A DNA stretch of 64,000 bases from Duganella sp. SG902. Its GTDB lineage: Bacteria; Pseudomonadota; Gammaproteobacteria; Burkholderiales; Burkholderiaceae_D. Below are positions 44,067-53,501 of the stretch, piece by piece. Position 1 is the first letter of the stretch; every line of letters begins with the position of its first letter. Made by a program: the position numbers and the translations under genes. The notes beneath the pieces were generated by a model that did not search any database, had not been told where the DNA came from, and worked only from the letters and a program-made list of their open reading frames with translations. The DNA lies in NCBI RefSeq assembly GCF_013376005.1, contig NZ_JABMJK010000002.1, positions 434,001 through 498,000 of the forward strand. The letters are read 5' to 3'.

Positions 44067-44396
44067 ATGCGATCAAGCTATCGGACCATCCTGGCGGGCG
44101 GCCTGCTGATGCTGGCGCTGGGCGCATGCAAGGACAACAGTGTCAACGGCACGCCCAGCGGCGCGGGCAACAGCGAGTCGGGCGCCAGCGGCGGCTCGGC
44201 GGCGGCGCCGGGCGGTGAGCGCGGCAACACCGGCGCCAGCTCCGACACCCCGGCCGCGGCGGCGCCGGGCACCACCACGGACGGCGCCGCAGGCAACGCC
44301 GGTGCCGGCACCAGCACCGCGACCGGCGGCAACCCCAACGCCACCGACCGGCCAGTCACGCCGCCGCCGGACGGCAAGACCAACACCACGCGCTAG
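44067..44396 (+). CDS. Small lipoprotein with disordered Gly/Ser/Thr-rich tail
   Basis: 109 aa from the second ATG of ATGATG, which has better spacing to GGGAGG; ATG 44064 would add one residue. Lipobox LGAC is preceded by a hydrophobic signal (TILAGGLLMLALGAC). The mature part is low-complexity Gly, Ala, Ser, Thr, Asn, Pro (GNTGASSDTPAAAAP). It probably tethers or decorates the envelope; no family is recognised. A bidirectional terminator separates it from rpmG. Confidence 0.65.
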   Translation: MRSSYRTILAGGLLMLALGACKDNSVNGTPSGAGNSESGASGGSAAAPGGERGNTGASSDTPAAAAPGTTTDGAAGNAGAGTSTATGGNPNATDRPVTPPPDGKTNTTR

Positions 44397-44402
44397 CATA
44401 AA

Positions 44403-44429
44403 AAAAAGCCACTCGATGAGTGGCTTTTT
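44403..44429. terminator. Bidirectional terminator between the lipoprotein gene and rpmG
   Basis: AAAAAGCCACTC/GAGTGGCTTTTT, 12-bp stem with loop GAT, giving a T run on both strands. The genes on either side converge. Confidence 0.9.
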
Positions 44430-44448
44430 CACAGAAGCGAAGACCGGA

Positions 44449-44616
44449 TTACTTGATCTTGGTTTCTTTGTAGATCACGTGCTTGCGTGCTTTGGGATCG
44501 AACTTGGTGATCTCCATTTTCGCAGGCATGGTGCGCTTGTTTTTGGTGGTGGTGTAGAAGTGACCCGTGCCTGCGGTCGATTCCAGCTTGATTTTGTCGC
44601 GGCCAGTTTTTGCCAT
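44449..44616 (-). CDS. rpmG: 50S ribosomal protein L33
   Basis: 55 aa: [20 protein letters not shown], then [20 protein letters not shown] and a basic end [14 protein letters not shown]. This is the Cys-free form of L33, so it carries no zinc ribbon. It forms part of the large subunit near the E site. 12 nt downstream of rpmB on the same strand, the usual L28-L33 pair. Shorter than most ORF cut-offs. Confidence 0.97.
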   Translation of the reverse strand: MAKTGRDKIKLESTAGTGHFYTTTKNKRTMPAKMEITKFDPKARKHVIYKETKIK

Positions 44617-44628
44617 GATAGCTCCCTA

Positions 44629-44865
44629 TTAGACTTTTTCGCCACGGGCGCGCATGTCGGCCAGAACGGCATCGATGCCGACCTTGTCGATTACACGCAG
44701 ACCAGCGTTGGACAGACGCAGGGAGACCCAGCGGTTTTCAGATTCAACAAAAATACGACGGTTCTGCAGGTTAGGCAGGAAACGACGTTTGGTTTTGTTG
44801 TTTGCGTGGGAAACGTTGTTGCCGACCATCGGCTTCTTCCCAGTAACTTGGCAAACACGTGCCAT
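44629..44865 (-). CDS. rpmB: 50S ribosomal protein L28
   Basis: 78 aa from ATG 44865 with TTAAGGAG upstream; a longer frame from 44886 is spurious. Typical L28 N-terminus [20 protein letters not shown], then [13 protein letters not shown] and [19 protein letters not shown]. It has one Cys (no zinc ribbon). First gene of the rpmB-rpmG pair; promoter at 44907. Confidence 0.97.
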   Translation of the reverse strand: MARVCQVTGKKPMVGNNVSHANNKTKRRFLPNLQNRRIFVESENRWVSLRLSNAGLRVIDKVGIDAVLADMRARGEKV

Positions 44866-44906
44866 AACGCACTCCTTAAAAGACATTCCAAAATTGGAAA
44901 AACAAG

Positions 44907-44935
44907 AGTATATCCAAAAAAATCAGGTTTTTCAA
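44907..44935 (-). promoter_or_regulatory. Promoter of rpmB-rpmG
   Basis: On the minus strand TTGAAA (44935-44930), 17-nt spacer, TATACT (44912-44907), about 42 nt from the rpmB ATG. A T-rich spacer adds strength. The untranslated leader contains CCAATTTTGG, a small palindrome. Confidence 0.75.
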
Positions 44936-45026
44936 TCACTTACGAAAAACAATTGTGTCTCGATAACGTGGAAAAATTTAACAATTGTGAATCCGCTCGT
45001 AAACCCTTGAGCGCATAGGGGTAAAC

Positions 45027-45701
45027 CTAGAGTTGTCCATGCTCGGCAAACGAGTGGATTTGATGCCCGGCGACCACAAAGTGGTCGAGGATGCGGATAT
45101 CGACCAGCGCCAGCGCCTGCATCAGCGCGCGCGTCAGCAGCAGGTCGGACTCGCTCGGCTCGGGCGTGCCGGACGGGTGGTTGTGGGCCAGCATCACGCT
45201 GGCGGCGTTGCGCGCCAGCGCCTCCTTGACCACCTCGCGCGGGTAGACCGAGGTGTGGGTGAGGGTGCCGCGAAACATTTCCTTGGCGTCGATCAGGCGG
45301 TTCTTGACGTCGAGGAACAGCACATGGAAGGACTCGAAGGACTTGGCGGCAAAGGTGGTGCGCAGGTATTCCTTCACCGCGCGCGGCGAGCTGAGCATGG
45401 AACCGTTGTGCATCTCTTCCCGTATCGCGCGGCGCGCCAGCTCCATCACCGCCTGCAATTGCGCGAACTTGGCTGGCCCCAGCCCGTGGACGGCGGCGAA
45501 TTCCGGCAGCGTCGCGCTGAACAAGCGCTGCAGCGAGCCGAAATGGCGCATCATGTCCTGTCCCAGCTGGACCGCATCCTTGCCGGCCACGCCGATGCGC
45601 AGGAATATCGCCAGCAGCTCGGCGTCGGACAGCGCCTGCGCGCCTTCGCGGATCAGGCGTTCCCGTGGGCGTTTTTCTTGCGGCCAATCGTGGATGGACA
45701 T
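45027..45701 (-). CDS. radC: RadC family JAB-domain protein
   Basis: 224 aa from ATG 45701 with AAGGAG 7 nt upstream. [20 protein letters not shown] opens the UPF0758/RadC N-terminal helical part. A helix-hairpin-helix-like [14 protein letters not shown] is in the middle, and the C-terminal JAB domain carries the metal motif [14 protein letters not shown] near residue 173. DNA repair function is historical and unproven. Next to rpmB-rpmG as in many genomes. Confidence 0.92.
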   Translation of the reverse strand: MSIHDWPQEKRPRERLIREGAQALSDAELLAIFLRIGVAGKDAVQLGQDMMRHFGSLQRLFSATLPEFAAVHGLGPAKFAQLQAVMELARRAIREEMHNGSMLSSPRAVKEYLRTTFAAKSFESFHVLFLDVKNRLIDAKEMFRGTLTHTSVYPREVVKEALARNAASVMLAHNHPSGTPEPSESDLLLTRALMQALALVDIRILDHFVVAGHQIHSFAEHGQL

Positions 45702-45754
45702 GGCGAGCTCCTTGTGAGCTCCCATTATCGGCATGCGCCATGAGCGGGTACTGA

Positions 45755-46942
45755 TCAAAGCCGGAGGAAGATGTTTTTCCGGTAGAGCTGCAACAAGATG
45801 GCGCCCAGCAGCAGCACCAGCCCCGCCGAGTAGGCGAGCGAGGCGACGCGCGCATCGGCCAGCATCCCGCCCAGCAGGCCGGCGAAGTAGTCGTGGTAGC
45901 TGGCCGGCGGGCCGGCGCGCAATGGCAGCTGCAACAGACAGTCCAGCAGGCTGATGCCAACGAAAGCCAGGGTGGCATTGGCGCCGAACGCCAGCACCGG
46001 CGCGGCGCGGCGGAGCGGCCACAGGACGATGATCGCCAGCAGCGCAAAACCGGCGGAGGCCAGGGCAAAGCTGGGCGTCCAGATTTTCTTCACCAGCGGC
46101 AGCCAGGGATCGAGCGCAAAGCCGGCCAGCAGCAGGGCGGCGCCGATGGCGGCCAGTTTGATGAGCGTGCCGCGCGCGGCGTCGTCGCGCAGCATGAGGC
46201 CGGCCGCCAGCCCGGCCAGCACGTTGACCAGCGCGCCCACCGTGGACAGCAAGCCTTCCGGCTCGTAGGTGACCACGCCGTCGCTCAGGCCGTAAGGCCA
46301 CATGTGGTGCACGCCGAAAACGGCGCGGTCGATGACGGCCGGCAGGGCGTGCACGGAATCAAAGCAGGCGGGACCGCAATGGGGCGCGTCCCAGCCCAGC
46401 AGCAGGGCGCCATAGCCGGCCGCCAGCACCGCTGCCGCGCTGCAGACGCGCAGCGGGCGCAACACGAAACCGCTGTCCGTGCGCCGGCCGAGCGCCAGCA
46501 CCAGCAAGCCGGCCGCGAAATAGCAAATGCCGATGCGCTGCAGGATGCCCATCACCCGCACCTGGGCAAAGTCGAAGTAGGGCAGCAGGTTGAGCAGCAG
46601 TCCCAGCAGGAAGAGGGCGGCGCCGCGGCGGGCGAGGTAGGCGATCACGGCCGCCACCGGCCGGCGCTCGATGCGCCCGAGCAGCGAAAACGGCATGGCC
46701 GCGCCAACGCAGAACAGGAAGCAGGGGAAGATCATGTCGGCCAGCGCAAAGCCGCGCCAGCCTGCATGGTTGAGCACGCCGAAGCGGTGCTCCCAGTCGC
46801 CGGCGTAGGCCACCAGGATCATGCCGATCACCGCCAGGCCGCGCAGCAGGTCGATGGCGATGACGCGCGTGGACACCGCCTGGAGGGCGCCGGCGCGCGC
46901 GGGCCGCCCTGCAGGCGCGGCGGCGGGGGAGGCGGTAGGCAT
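45755..46942 (-). CDS. NagX/HGSNAT-like membrane acyltransferase
   Basis: 395 aa with about 10 hydrophobic segments. Hallmarks are [19 protein letters not shown] at the N-terminus, [18 protein letters not shown] and [14 protein letters not shown]. This is the DUF5009/heparan-alpha-glucosaminide N-acetyltransferase-like family, often found in N-acetylglucosamine or other sugar clusters. Inner membrane. A LacI-type palindrome overlaps its promoter, suggesting sugar-responsive control. Confidence 0.85.
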   Translation of the reverse strand: MPTASPAAAPAGRPARAGALQAVSTRVIAIDLLRGLAVIGMILVAYAGDWEHRFGVLNHAGWRGFALADMIFPCFLFCVGAAMPFSLLGRIERRPVAAVIAYLARRGAALFLLGLLLNLLPYFDFAQVRVMGILQRIGICYFAAGLLVLALGRRTDSGFVLRPLRVCSAAAVLAAGYGALLLGWDAPHCGPACFDSVHALPAVIDRAVFGVHHMWPYGLSDGVVTYEPEGLLSTVGALVNVLAGLAAGLMLRDDAARGTLIKLAAIGAALLLAGFALDPWLPLVKKIWTPSFALASAGFALLAIIVLWPLRRAAPVLAFGANATLAFVGISLLDCLLQLPLRAGPPASYHDYFAGLLGGMLADARVASLAYSAGLVLLLGAILLQLYRKNIFLRL

Positions 46943-46988
46943 TGCCGAGTCTCCTTTTTATAATCTGGGATCGTTTCCATACTGCGCT

Positions 46989-47007
46989 TGAAAACGTTTT
47001 CAGTCAA
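46989..47007 (-). promoter_or_regulatory. LacI-type operator and -35 element of the NagX-like gene
   Basis: TGAAAACGTTTTCA (46989-47002) is a 14-bp perfect palindrome with the central CG typical of LacI-family operators. On the minus strand TTGACT (47007-47002) overlaps its edge as a -35 hexamer, so repressor binding would block the polymerase. The -10 is not clear. No LacI gene lies in the window. Confidence 0.55.
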
Positions 47008-47086
47008 CCTTTGTTTGATGTCGGCGAGCGCAAAGCGCTGGGTGGCTTACAATATGGCCTTTGTCAGTTCACACTAGCTTACGCCC

Positions 47087-47533
47087 ATGTCTAACGAGCA
47101 ACCTGTCGTCACCGCGTCGTCCTACCTTACCCTGAACTATCGTCTGGCTTCGCTGGACGGCAAGGATATCGTCACCACCTTCGGCACCACGCCCGCCACG
47201 CTGCTGATGGGCCAGGGCCAGTTGGCGCCCGTGCTGGAGGAGTTGCTGATCGGCTTGCCGGAAGGCACGCACCAGACCTTTGAGGTGAGCGGCGGCATCG
47301 GCCCGCGCAATCCCGAGCTGATCCGCGAAGTCAGCCGCGCCACGCTGGACCAGAACTCGGCGCCGGACGCGGAATACAAAATTGGCGACCTGGTCGATTT
47401 CGCCGCTCCGGGCGGCGGCCGTTTTGCCGGCATTTTGCGTGAATTGGGCGAAGAAACCTGCGTGTTCGACTTCAATCACCCGCTGGCCGGCCAGCCGTTG
47501 AAGTTTGAAGTGCAACTGATCTCGGTGCTGTGA
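47087..47533 (+). CDS. SlpA-type FKBP peptidyl-prolyl cis-trans isomerase
   Basis: 148 aa, the length of SlpA/SlyD short FKBPs. [40 protein letters not shown] and [16 protein letters not shown] show the FKBP core with the insert-in-flap domain; the final [19 protein letters not shown] is a strong SlpA/SlyD signature. There is no His-rich tail. It assists folding in the cytoplasm. It overlaps ispH by 1 nt (TGATG), a pairing seen in many proteobacteria. Confidence 0.95.
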   Translation: MSNEQPVVTASSYLTLNYRLASLDGKDIVTTFGTTPATLLMGQGQLAPVLEELLIGLPEGTHQTFEVSGGIGPRNPELIREVSRATLDQNSAPDAEYKIGDLVDFAAPGGGRFAGILRELGEETCVFDFNHPLAGQPLKFEVQLISVL

Positions 47534-48498
47534 TGAGCGATAAAGAACTCCTGTTGGCCCAGCCGCGCGGCTTTTGCGCCGGCGTCGACCGCGCGATTGA
47601 AATCGTCGAGCGCGCCCTGCAGCAATTCGGCGCCCCCATCTACGTGCGTCACGAAATCGTCCACAACGCCTACGTGGTGGCCGACCTGCGCGCCAAGGGC
47701 GCCATCTTCATCGAGGACCTGGACGAGGTGCCGGCCGGCCAGACGCTGGTGTTCTCGGCCCACGGCGTGTCCAAGGCGGTGCGCGCTGAAGCCGACGCGC
47801 GCGGCTTCAGCATCTTCGACGCCACCTGCCCGCTGGTCACCAAGGTGCACGTGGAAGTGGCCAAGATGCGCAAGCAGGGCTGCGAGATCATCATGATCGG
47901 CCACGACGGCCACCCGGAAGTCGAAGGCACCATGGGGCAGACCGAGGAGGGCATGTACCTGGTCGAAACCGTCGAGGACGTCGAGAAGCTGCAGGTGACC
48001 AAGCCGGACCAGCTGGCCTACGTGTCGCAGACCACGCTGTCGGTGGACGACACCGCCGACATCATCGAGGCGCTCAAGCGCAAGTTCCCGGCCATCATTG
48101 AGCCGAAGAAGGGCGACATCTGCTACGCCACCACCAACCGCCAGGAAGCCGTGAAGTTCATGGCGCCGCAAGTGGAGGTGGTGATCGTGGTGGGCAGCCC
48201 GAACAGCTCGAACTCCAACCGCCTGCGCGAAGTGGCGGAAAAGAAGGGCACGCCGGCCTACATGGTCGACAACGCCAGCCAGATCGACCCGGCCTGGCTG
48301 GACGGCAAGCTGCGCGTCGGCGTGACGGCCGGCGCCTCGGCGCCGGAAGTGCTGGTGCAGGCCGTTATCGACCGCCTGAAGGAGTTGGGCGTGCGCAGCG
48401 TGCGCCCGCTGGAGGGCGTGGAGGAGAACGTCACCTTCCCGCTGCCGAAAGGCCTGGACGGCGTCCAAAAAACTGCACCAGTCGAGGGCGCGATCTAA
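47533..48498 (+). CDS. ispH: 4-hydroxy-3-methylbut-2-enyl diphosphate reductase
   Basis: 321 aa from ATG 47533; the overlapping GTG 47530 is an alternative. Last step of the MEP isoprenoid pathway, making IPP and DMAPP. The three 4Fe-4S cysteines are in [26 protein letters not shown] and [11 protein letters not shown]. The His/Glu active-site motif is [11 protein letters not shown] and [11 protein letters not shown]. Translationally coupled to the FKBP gene. Confidence 0.98.
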   Translation: MSDKELLLAQPRGFCAGVDRAIEIVERALQQFGAPIYVRHEIVHNAYVVADLRAKGAIFIEDLDEVPAGQTLVFSAHGVSKAVRAEADARGFSIFDATCPLVTKVHVEVAKMRKQGCEIIMIGHDGHPEVEGTMGQTEEGMYLVETVEDVEKLQVTKPDQLAYVSQTTLSVDDTADIIEALKRKFPAIIEPKKGDICYATTNRQEAVKFMAPQVEVVIVVGSPNSSNSNRLREVAEKKGTPAYMVDNASQIDPAWLDGKLRVGVTAGASAPEVLVQAVIDRLKELGVRSVRPLEGVEENVTFPLPKGLDGVQKTAPVEGAI

Positions 48499-48509
48499 CT
48501 ATTGTTTGG

Positions 48510-48536
48510 ACGGCGCGGAATATAATTCAGCGCCGT
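48510..48536 (+). terminator. Hairpin after ispH
   Basis: ACGGCGC/GCGCCGT, 7-bp stem around a 13-nt loop, 12 nt after the ispH stop and followed by TGGTATTATT. A weak terminator; its loop contains TATAAT, which could instead act as a -10. Confidence 0.45.
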
Positions 48537-48650
48537 TGGTATTATTCCACGATTAGTTTTTCGGAATTGTCGCTATCATTTGCAACGCTCTAAACGGGTA
48601 ACGAGACACCGATCAGGCATGAATCTTGCATAGTGGGCATGCAGTCAACG

Positions 48651-48684
48651 GCGGCACTACGGGGACACCCGGGTGCCGTTTTTG
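48651..48684 (+). terminator. Terminator or attenuator in the livH leader
   Basis: CGGCAC/GTGCCG stem (48652-48657, 48673-48678) followed by TTTTTG, only 35 nt upstream of the livH ATG. It may end ispH transcripts or attenuate the liv operon. No leucine-rich leader peptide is seen. Confidence 0.45.
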
Positions 48685-48718
48685 TTACATGGTCGCATAA
48701 CAATAGGTAAAGGCATAA

Positions 48719-49648
48719 ATGGATACTTTTATCCAACAAATCATTAACGGACTGGTGCTGGGCAGCATGTATGCGCTGGTCGCGCTCGGTTACACCATGG
48801 TGTACGGCGTGCTGAATCTGATTAACTTCGCCCACGGCGATGTGCTGATGATCGGCGCCATGACCGGTCTCACCATCCTCAACATCCTCAACACCCATTT
48901 CCCGGACTTGCCCAGCTACGTCAAGCTGGCGATCGCCATCGGCGGCGCGATTCCGGTCTGCATGATCGTCAACGTCATCATCGAGCGCGTGGCCTACCGC
49001 AGCCTGCGCAATGCGCCCCGGCTGGCGCCGCTGATCACCGCGATCGGCGTGTCGACCTTGCTGAACACCTTCGCCATGATGATCTGGGGCCGCAACCCGC
49101 TGGCCTTCCCGCAACTGCTGCCATCGGATCCTATCGCCATCGGCGGCGCGCTGATCTCCCCGACCCAAATCCTGCTGCTGGCGCTGGCGCTGGTGTCGAT
49201 GGCCGGCCTGGTGCTGCTGGTCGAGAAAACCCGCATGGGCCGCGCCATGCGTGCCACGGCGGAGAATCCGCGCGTGGCCGGCCTGATGGGCGTCGATTCG
49301 AACAAGGTCATCATCGCCACCTTCGCGCTGGGCGCGGCGCTGGCGGCGGTGGCCGGCGTGATGTGGGGCGCCAACTACGCCTCGATCCAGTTCTCGATGG
49401 GCTTCCTGCCCGGCCTGAAGGCCTTCTGCGCGGCGGTGCTGGGCGGCATCGGCAACATCTACGGCGCCATGCTGGGCGGCATCGTGCTGGGCATTATCGA
49501 AAGCCTGGGCGCCGGCTACATCGGCGACCTGACCGGCGGCTTCCTCGGCAGCCACTATCAGGACATCTTCGCGTTCGTCGTGCTGATCCTGGTGCTGACG
49601 GTGCGTCCGTCCGGCATCATGGGCGAGCGCGTGGCGGACCGCGCGTAA
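48719..49648 (+). CDS. livH: Branched-chain amino-acid ABC transporter permease LivH
   Basis: 309 aa, about eight transmembrane helices. Opens FIQQIINGLVLGSMYALVAL followed by YTMVYGVLNLINFAHGD, the LivH hallmark, and holds AFCAAVLGGIGNIYGAMLGG (the EAA-like loop) near residue 240. Forms the inner-membrane channel with LivM. First gene of livHMGF; no livK/livJ binding protein is adjacent. Confidence 0.95.
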   Translation: MDTFIQQIINGLVLGSMYALVALGYTMVYGVLNLINFAHGDVLMIGAMTGLTILNILNTHFPDLPSYVKLAIAIGGAIPVCMIVNVIIERVAYRSLRNAPRLAPLITAIGVSTLLNTFAMMIWGRNPLAFPQLLPSDPIAIGGALISPTQILLLALALVSMAGLVLLVEKTRMGRAMRATAENPRVAGLMGVDSNKVIIATFALGAALAAVAGVMWGANYASIQFSMGFLPGLKAFCAAVLGGIGNIYGAMLGGIVLGIIESLGAGYIGDLTGGFLGSHYQDIFAFVVLILVLTVRPSGIMGERVADRA

Positions 49649-49661
49649 GGAGGGCGGCAAT

Positions 49662-50879
49662 ATGGGCATCATGAACTTCGACACCACCCGCAATCCGCGC
49701 AAGGCCTACGCCAGCATGGCCGTGCTGGCCATCCTGGTGGTGGCCTTCCCATTCTTCGCGCAGAACTACGGCAATTCCTGGGTACGCATCGCCGACATGG
49801 CCCTGCTGTACATCATGCTGGCGCTGGGCCTGAACATCGTGGTCGGCTTCGCCGGCCTGTTGGACCTGGGCTACATCGCGTTCTACGCGGTGGGCGCCTA
49901 TCTGGCCGGCCTGCTGGCCTCGCCGCAGTTCGCCACCCTGCTGGAATCGATCATTTCCCAATATCCGGCGCTGGGCGAGTCGCTGGTCGCCATCCTGGGG
50001 CCGGAGATCCAGCAAAACGGCATCCACCTGTCGGTGTGGGTGATCGTGCCGCTGGCGGCGGCGCTGGCCGCCTTCTTCGGCGCCTTGCTGGGCGCGCCGA
50101 CGTTGAAGCTGCGCGGCGACTACCTGGCCATCGTGACGCTGGGCTTCGGCGAGATCATCCGCATCTTCATGAACAACCTGAACGAGCCGATCAACTTCAC
50201 CAACGGCCCGCAGGGCATCAACCTGATCGACCCGATCAAGGTGTTCGGCGTCAACCTGGCCGGCGAGGCCGGCTCGCGCGCCACCGTCTACATCGGCGGT
50301 TACGGCATGCCGTCGGTGAACGCCTACTACTTCCTGTTCCTGTTCCTGTGCGTGGCGGTGGTGTTCGTCACCTCGCGCCTGCAGCATTCGCGCCTGGGCC
50401 GCGCCTGGGTGGCGATCCGCGAGGACGAGATCGCCGCCAAGGCGATGGGCATCAACACCCGCAACGTGAAATTGCTGGCGTTCTCGATGGGCGCCTCGTT
50501 CGGCGGCATCGCCGGCGCCATGTTCGGCTCGTTCCAGGGCTTCGTCTCGCCCGAGTCGTTCTCGCTGACCGAGTCGATCGCGGTGCTGGCGATGGTGGTG
50601 CTGGGCGGCATCGGCCACATTCCGGGCGTGATCATGGGCGGCGCGCTGCTGGCGGCCCTGCCGGAAGTGCTGCGCCACGTGGTCGAGCCGCTGCAGGAGA
50701 AACTGTTCGGCCACGTGCTGATCGAGGCGGAAGTGCTGCGCCAGCTGCTGTACGGCCTGGCCATGGTGCTGATCATGCTGAACCGTCCGGCCGGCCTGTG
50801 GCCCGCGCCCAAGCATGAGGACCGCCCGGATGGCGACTCCGACACCAAGAATCAATCGTCCGGCGTGATGGCGGCTTGA
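49662..50879 (+). CDS. livM: Branched-chain amino-acid ABC transporter permease LivM
   Basis: 405 aa with an N-terminal extension. ALGLNIVVGFAGLLDLGYIA near residue 60 and VVLGGIGHIPGVIMGGALLA near 320 are LivM features. It starts 13 nt after livH behind a strong AAGGAGGG site. The C-terminal tail is polar (EDRPDGDSDTKNQSS). Pairs with LivH in the membrane. Confidence 0.95.
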   Translation: MGIMNFDTTRNPRKAYASMAVLAILVVAFPFFAQNYGNSWVRIADMALLYIMLALGLNIVVGFAGLLDLGYIAFYAVGAYLAGLLASPQFATLLESIISQYPALGESLVAILGPEIQQNGIHLSVWVIVPLAAALAAFFGALLGAPTLKLRGDYLAIVTLGFGEIIRIFMNNLNEPINFTNGPQGINLIDPIKVFGVNLAGEAGSRATVYIGGYGMPSVNAYYFLFLFLCVAVVFVTSRLQHSRLGRAWVAIREDEIAAKAMGINTRNVKLLAFSMGASFGGIAGAMFGSFQGFVSPESFSLTESIAVLAMVVLGGIGHIPGVIMGGALLAALPEVLRHVVEPLQEKLFGHVLIEAEVLRQLLYGLAMVLIMLNRPAGLWPAPKHEDRPDGDSDTKNQSSGVMAA

Positions 50880-50892
50880 GGAAGAGACAATA

Positions 50893-51662
<770 letters not shown>

Positions 51663-51663
<1 letters not shown>

Positions 51664-52385
51664 TGAGCGACAACGTTCTAAAAGTATCGGGACTGAAAGT
51701 CGCGTACGGCGGCATTAAAGCCGTCAAGGGCATCGACCTCGAAGTAAACAAGGGTGAATTAATCGCCCTGATTGGCGCCAATGGCGCCGGTAAAACCACC
51801 ACGCTGAAAGCCATTACCGGTACGCTGCCACCCTGCAAAGTCGAAGGCACGATTACCTATCAGGGCGAGGCTTTAAAAGGCACCAAATCCTTCCATTTAG
51901 TGGAAAAGAAATTGGCGATGGTGCCGGAAGGCCGCGGCGTATTTACCCGCATGACGATACACGAGAATCTCATGATGGGCGCATATACTCGCGACGATAA
52001 AGCCGGCATTGAATCCGATATTGCGAAATGGTTCGATGTATTCCCGCGTTTAAAAGAACGCGCGCAGCAATTGGCGGGGACTTTATCGGGCGGCGAACAA
52101 CAAATGCTGGCGATGGCACGGGCATTAATGTCGCATCCAAAATTATTATTATTGGATGAGCCGTCGATGGGTTTATCGCCGATCATGGTGGAAAAGATTT
52201 TCGAGGTGATCCGCAATGTCTCGAAAGAGGGCATTACCATTTTGCTGGTGGAGCAAAACGCCAAGCTCGCCTTGCAGGCCGCCCATCGCGGTTATGTCAT
52301 GGACTCCGGCAACATCACCATGACCGGCAACGCCAGCGACATGCTGGACGATCCCCGCGTCAAAGCCGCCTACCTGGGCGAATAA
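51663..52385 (+). CDS. livF: Branched-chain amino-acid ABC transporter ATPase LivF
   Basis: 240 aa. Walker A GANGAGKTTTLKAI near residue 37, signature LSGGEQQMLAMARALM near 140, Walker B LLLLDEPSMGLSP and LVEQNAKLAL. The operon ends at the terminator 52403. Unusually for this GC-rich DNA it uses ten TTA leucine codons, including three in a row before TTG at about 52,144. SD GGAGGA lies in the livG end. Confidence 0.96.
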
Positions 52386-52402
52386 GCCCGCTCTCCTATG
52401 AG

Positions 52403-52426
52403 AAAGCCGCTTCGCGCGGCTTTTTT
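52403..52426 (+). terminator. Terminator of livHMGF
   Basis: AAAGCCGC/GCGGCTTT, 8-bp stem with loop TTCGC, then TTT. It starts 17 nt after the livF stop. Confidence 0.9.
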
Positions 52427-52486
52427 ATCGTCGCAATCATGCCAGAACTTGGCGCGTATAAGCCGTTTTCTGGCTTGGAGCGGGGA

Positions 52487-52516
52487 TAAAAAAAAGCCTC
52501 GGGATTAACCGAGGCT
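52487..52516 (-). terminator. Terminator of the phasin gene
   Basis: On the minus strand AGCCTCGG/CCGAGGCT with a 6-nt loop, followed by eight T. A second, larger GC hairpin (GCCGGCG/CGCCGGC near 52,580) lies between it and the phasin stop. Confidence 0.85.
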
Positions 52517-52605
52517 CTTAAGGACACCCGTTAAAAGCGGAACCCACGGATGCCGAGGAGACCTTTCAAACGGGAGCCGGCGCCCTACCGCGCCGGCGTC
52601 CTTGT

Positions 52606-53166
52606 TTATTTCTTGGCTGGAGCGGCTTTAGCGGCGGCAGCGCTGAATTGGTTCACAGCGGCATTCAGATTGGTTTCCAGCGATTCAACCGCTTGTTTTG
52701 CGGTCTTGGTGAATTGCTCGTAACCGGCGCTGGCGTTGCCGATGGCCGATTTAAACAGGGCCACGGCATTTTCGGTGCCGGCCGGGGCGTTTTTGCTCAC
52801 TTCTTCAACCAGCGAAATAACCTTGCGGTTGGTTTCAGCGATCTGGGTTTCAGCGGCTTTGCTGAATTCGGCGCCGGTGCTGGTGGCGATGGTCGCCAGG
52901 TGACGGCCATAAGCGATGGTTTTTTCAGCGCTTGGTTGAGCCTGGGCAGTGGCCAGCGAGAAGAATTCCTGTGGATCTTTAGCGGCCAGCAATTGCTTGG
53001 CGGTGCTCGAGGTTTCTTCCAGCGACGCTTTGGCGGCGGTCAGGTTCAGATCGACGAATTTCTCCACGCCTTCGAAGGCTTTATTGGTCAGGGTCGAGAA
53101 AATAGCGAATTGGGCTTCGAAATTGGCTTTGGTCGCATTCGAGAATTGCTCAGGAATCGAAAACAT
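52606..53166 (-). CDS. Phasin family protein (PHA granule-associated)
   Basis: 186 aa. [20 protein letters not shown] and [20 protein letters not shown] are the phasin signature, followed by a long amphipathic helical body rich in Ala, Lys and Thr with [13 protein letters not shown]. It coats polyhydroxyalkanoate granules. CTGGAGAA precedes the ATG. Two TGC-rich inverted motifs upstream suggest control by a PhaR-like repressor. Confidence 0.93.
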   Translation of the reverse strand: MFSIPEQFSNATKANFEAQFAIFSTLTNKAFEGVEKFVDLNLTAAKASLEETSSTAKQLLAAKDPQEFFSLATAQAQPSAEKTIAYGRHLATIATSTGAEFSKAAETQIAETNRKVISLVEEVSKNAPAGTENAVALFKSAIGNASAGYEQFTKTAKQAVESLETNLNAAVNQFSAAAAKAAPAKK

Positions 53167-53501
53167 TTAGTTCTCCAGGAAAAATAGTCATTAATAAATA
53201 CTGCTGTTTCTACCGTCGGTGAGAAACCTTCTAACTACGTTTCAGACCGAACAACGAATTGTGCAACGCAACAAACCCGATTTTACGGCCTTCAAAAATT
53301 AAGTCAAGCGATTTTTTGTGCGTTGCACCAAAGAACCCAGTCTTCGTCTTGGAGAAATATTGACAAAACCAAATTCTTGCTTCCCGCCGAGGAAAATAGC
53401 GGCCTCCCGATGAGAAATGGGCCGCCGTGTTAGACTGGCCCCCATCCCGAGTCGGCGCCGGCATGTGGCGCCGATTGCCTTTCAGATCACAAGTCGACTT
53501 G
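53167..53501. other. Phasin/DMT intergenic region
   Basis: 335 nt between divergent genes, AT-rich on the phasin side. It contains two TTGTGC motifs (53259-53274 and 53316-53331). No RNA gene or small coding frame is supported. Confidence 0.4.
53259..53331. promoter_or_regulatory. Two TTGTGC...GCA.CAA motifs upstream of the phasin gene
   Basis: TTGTGCAACGCAACAA at 53259-53274 and TTGTGCGTTGCACCAA at 53316-53331, the second matching the inverted complement of the first at its core TGCAACGCA. Such TGC/GCA palindromes resemble PhaR repressor sites before phasin genes in related bacteria. They lie 93-165 nt from the ATG. Confidence 0.45.
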
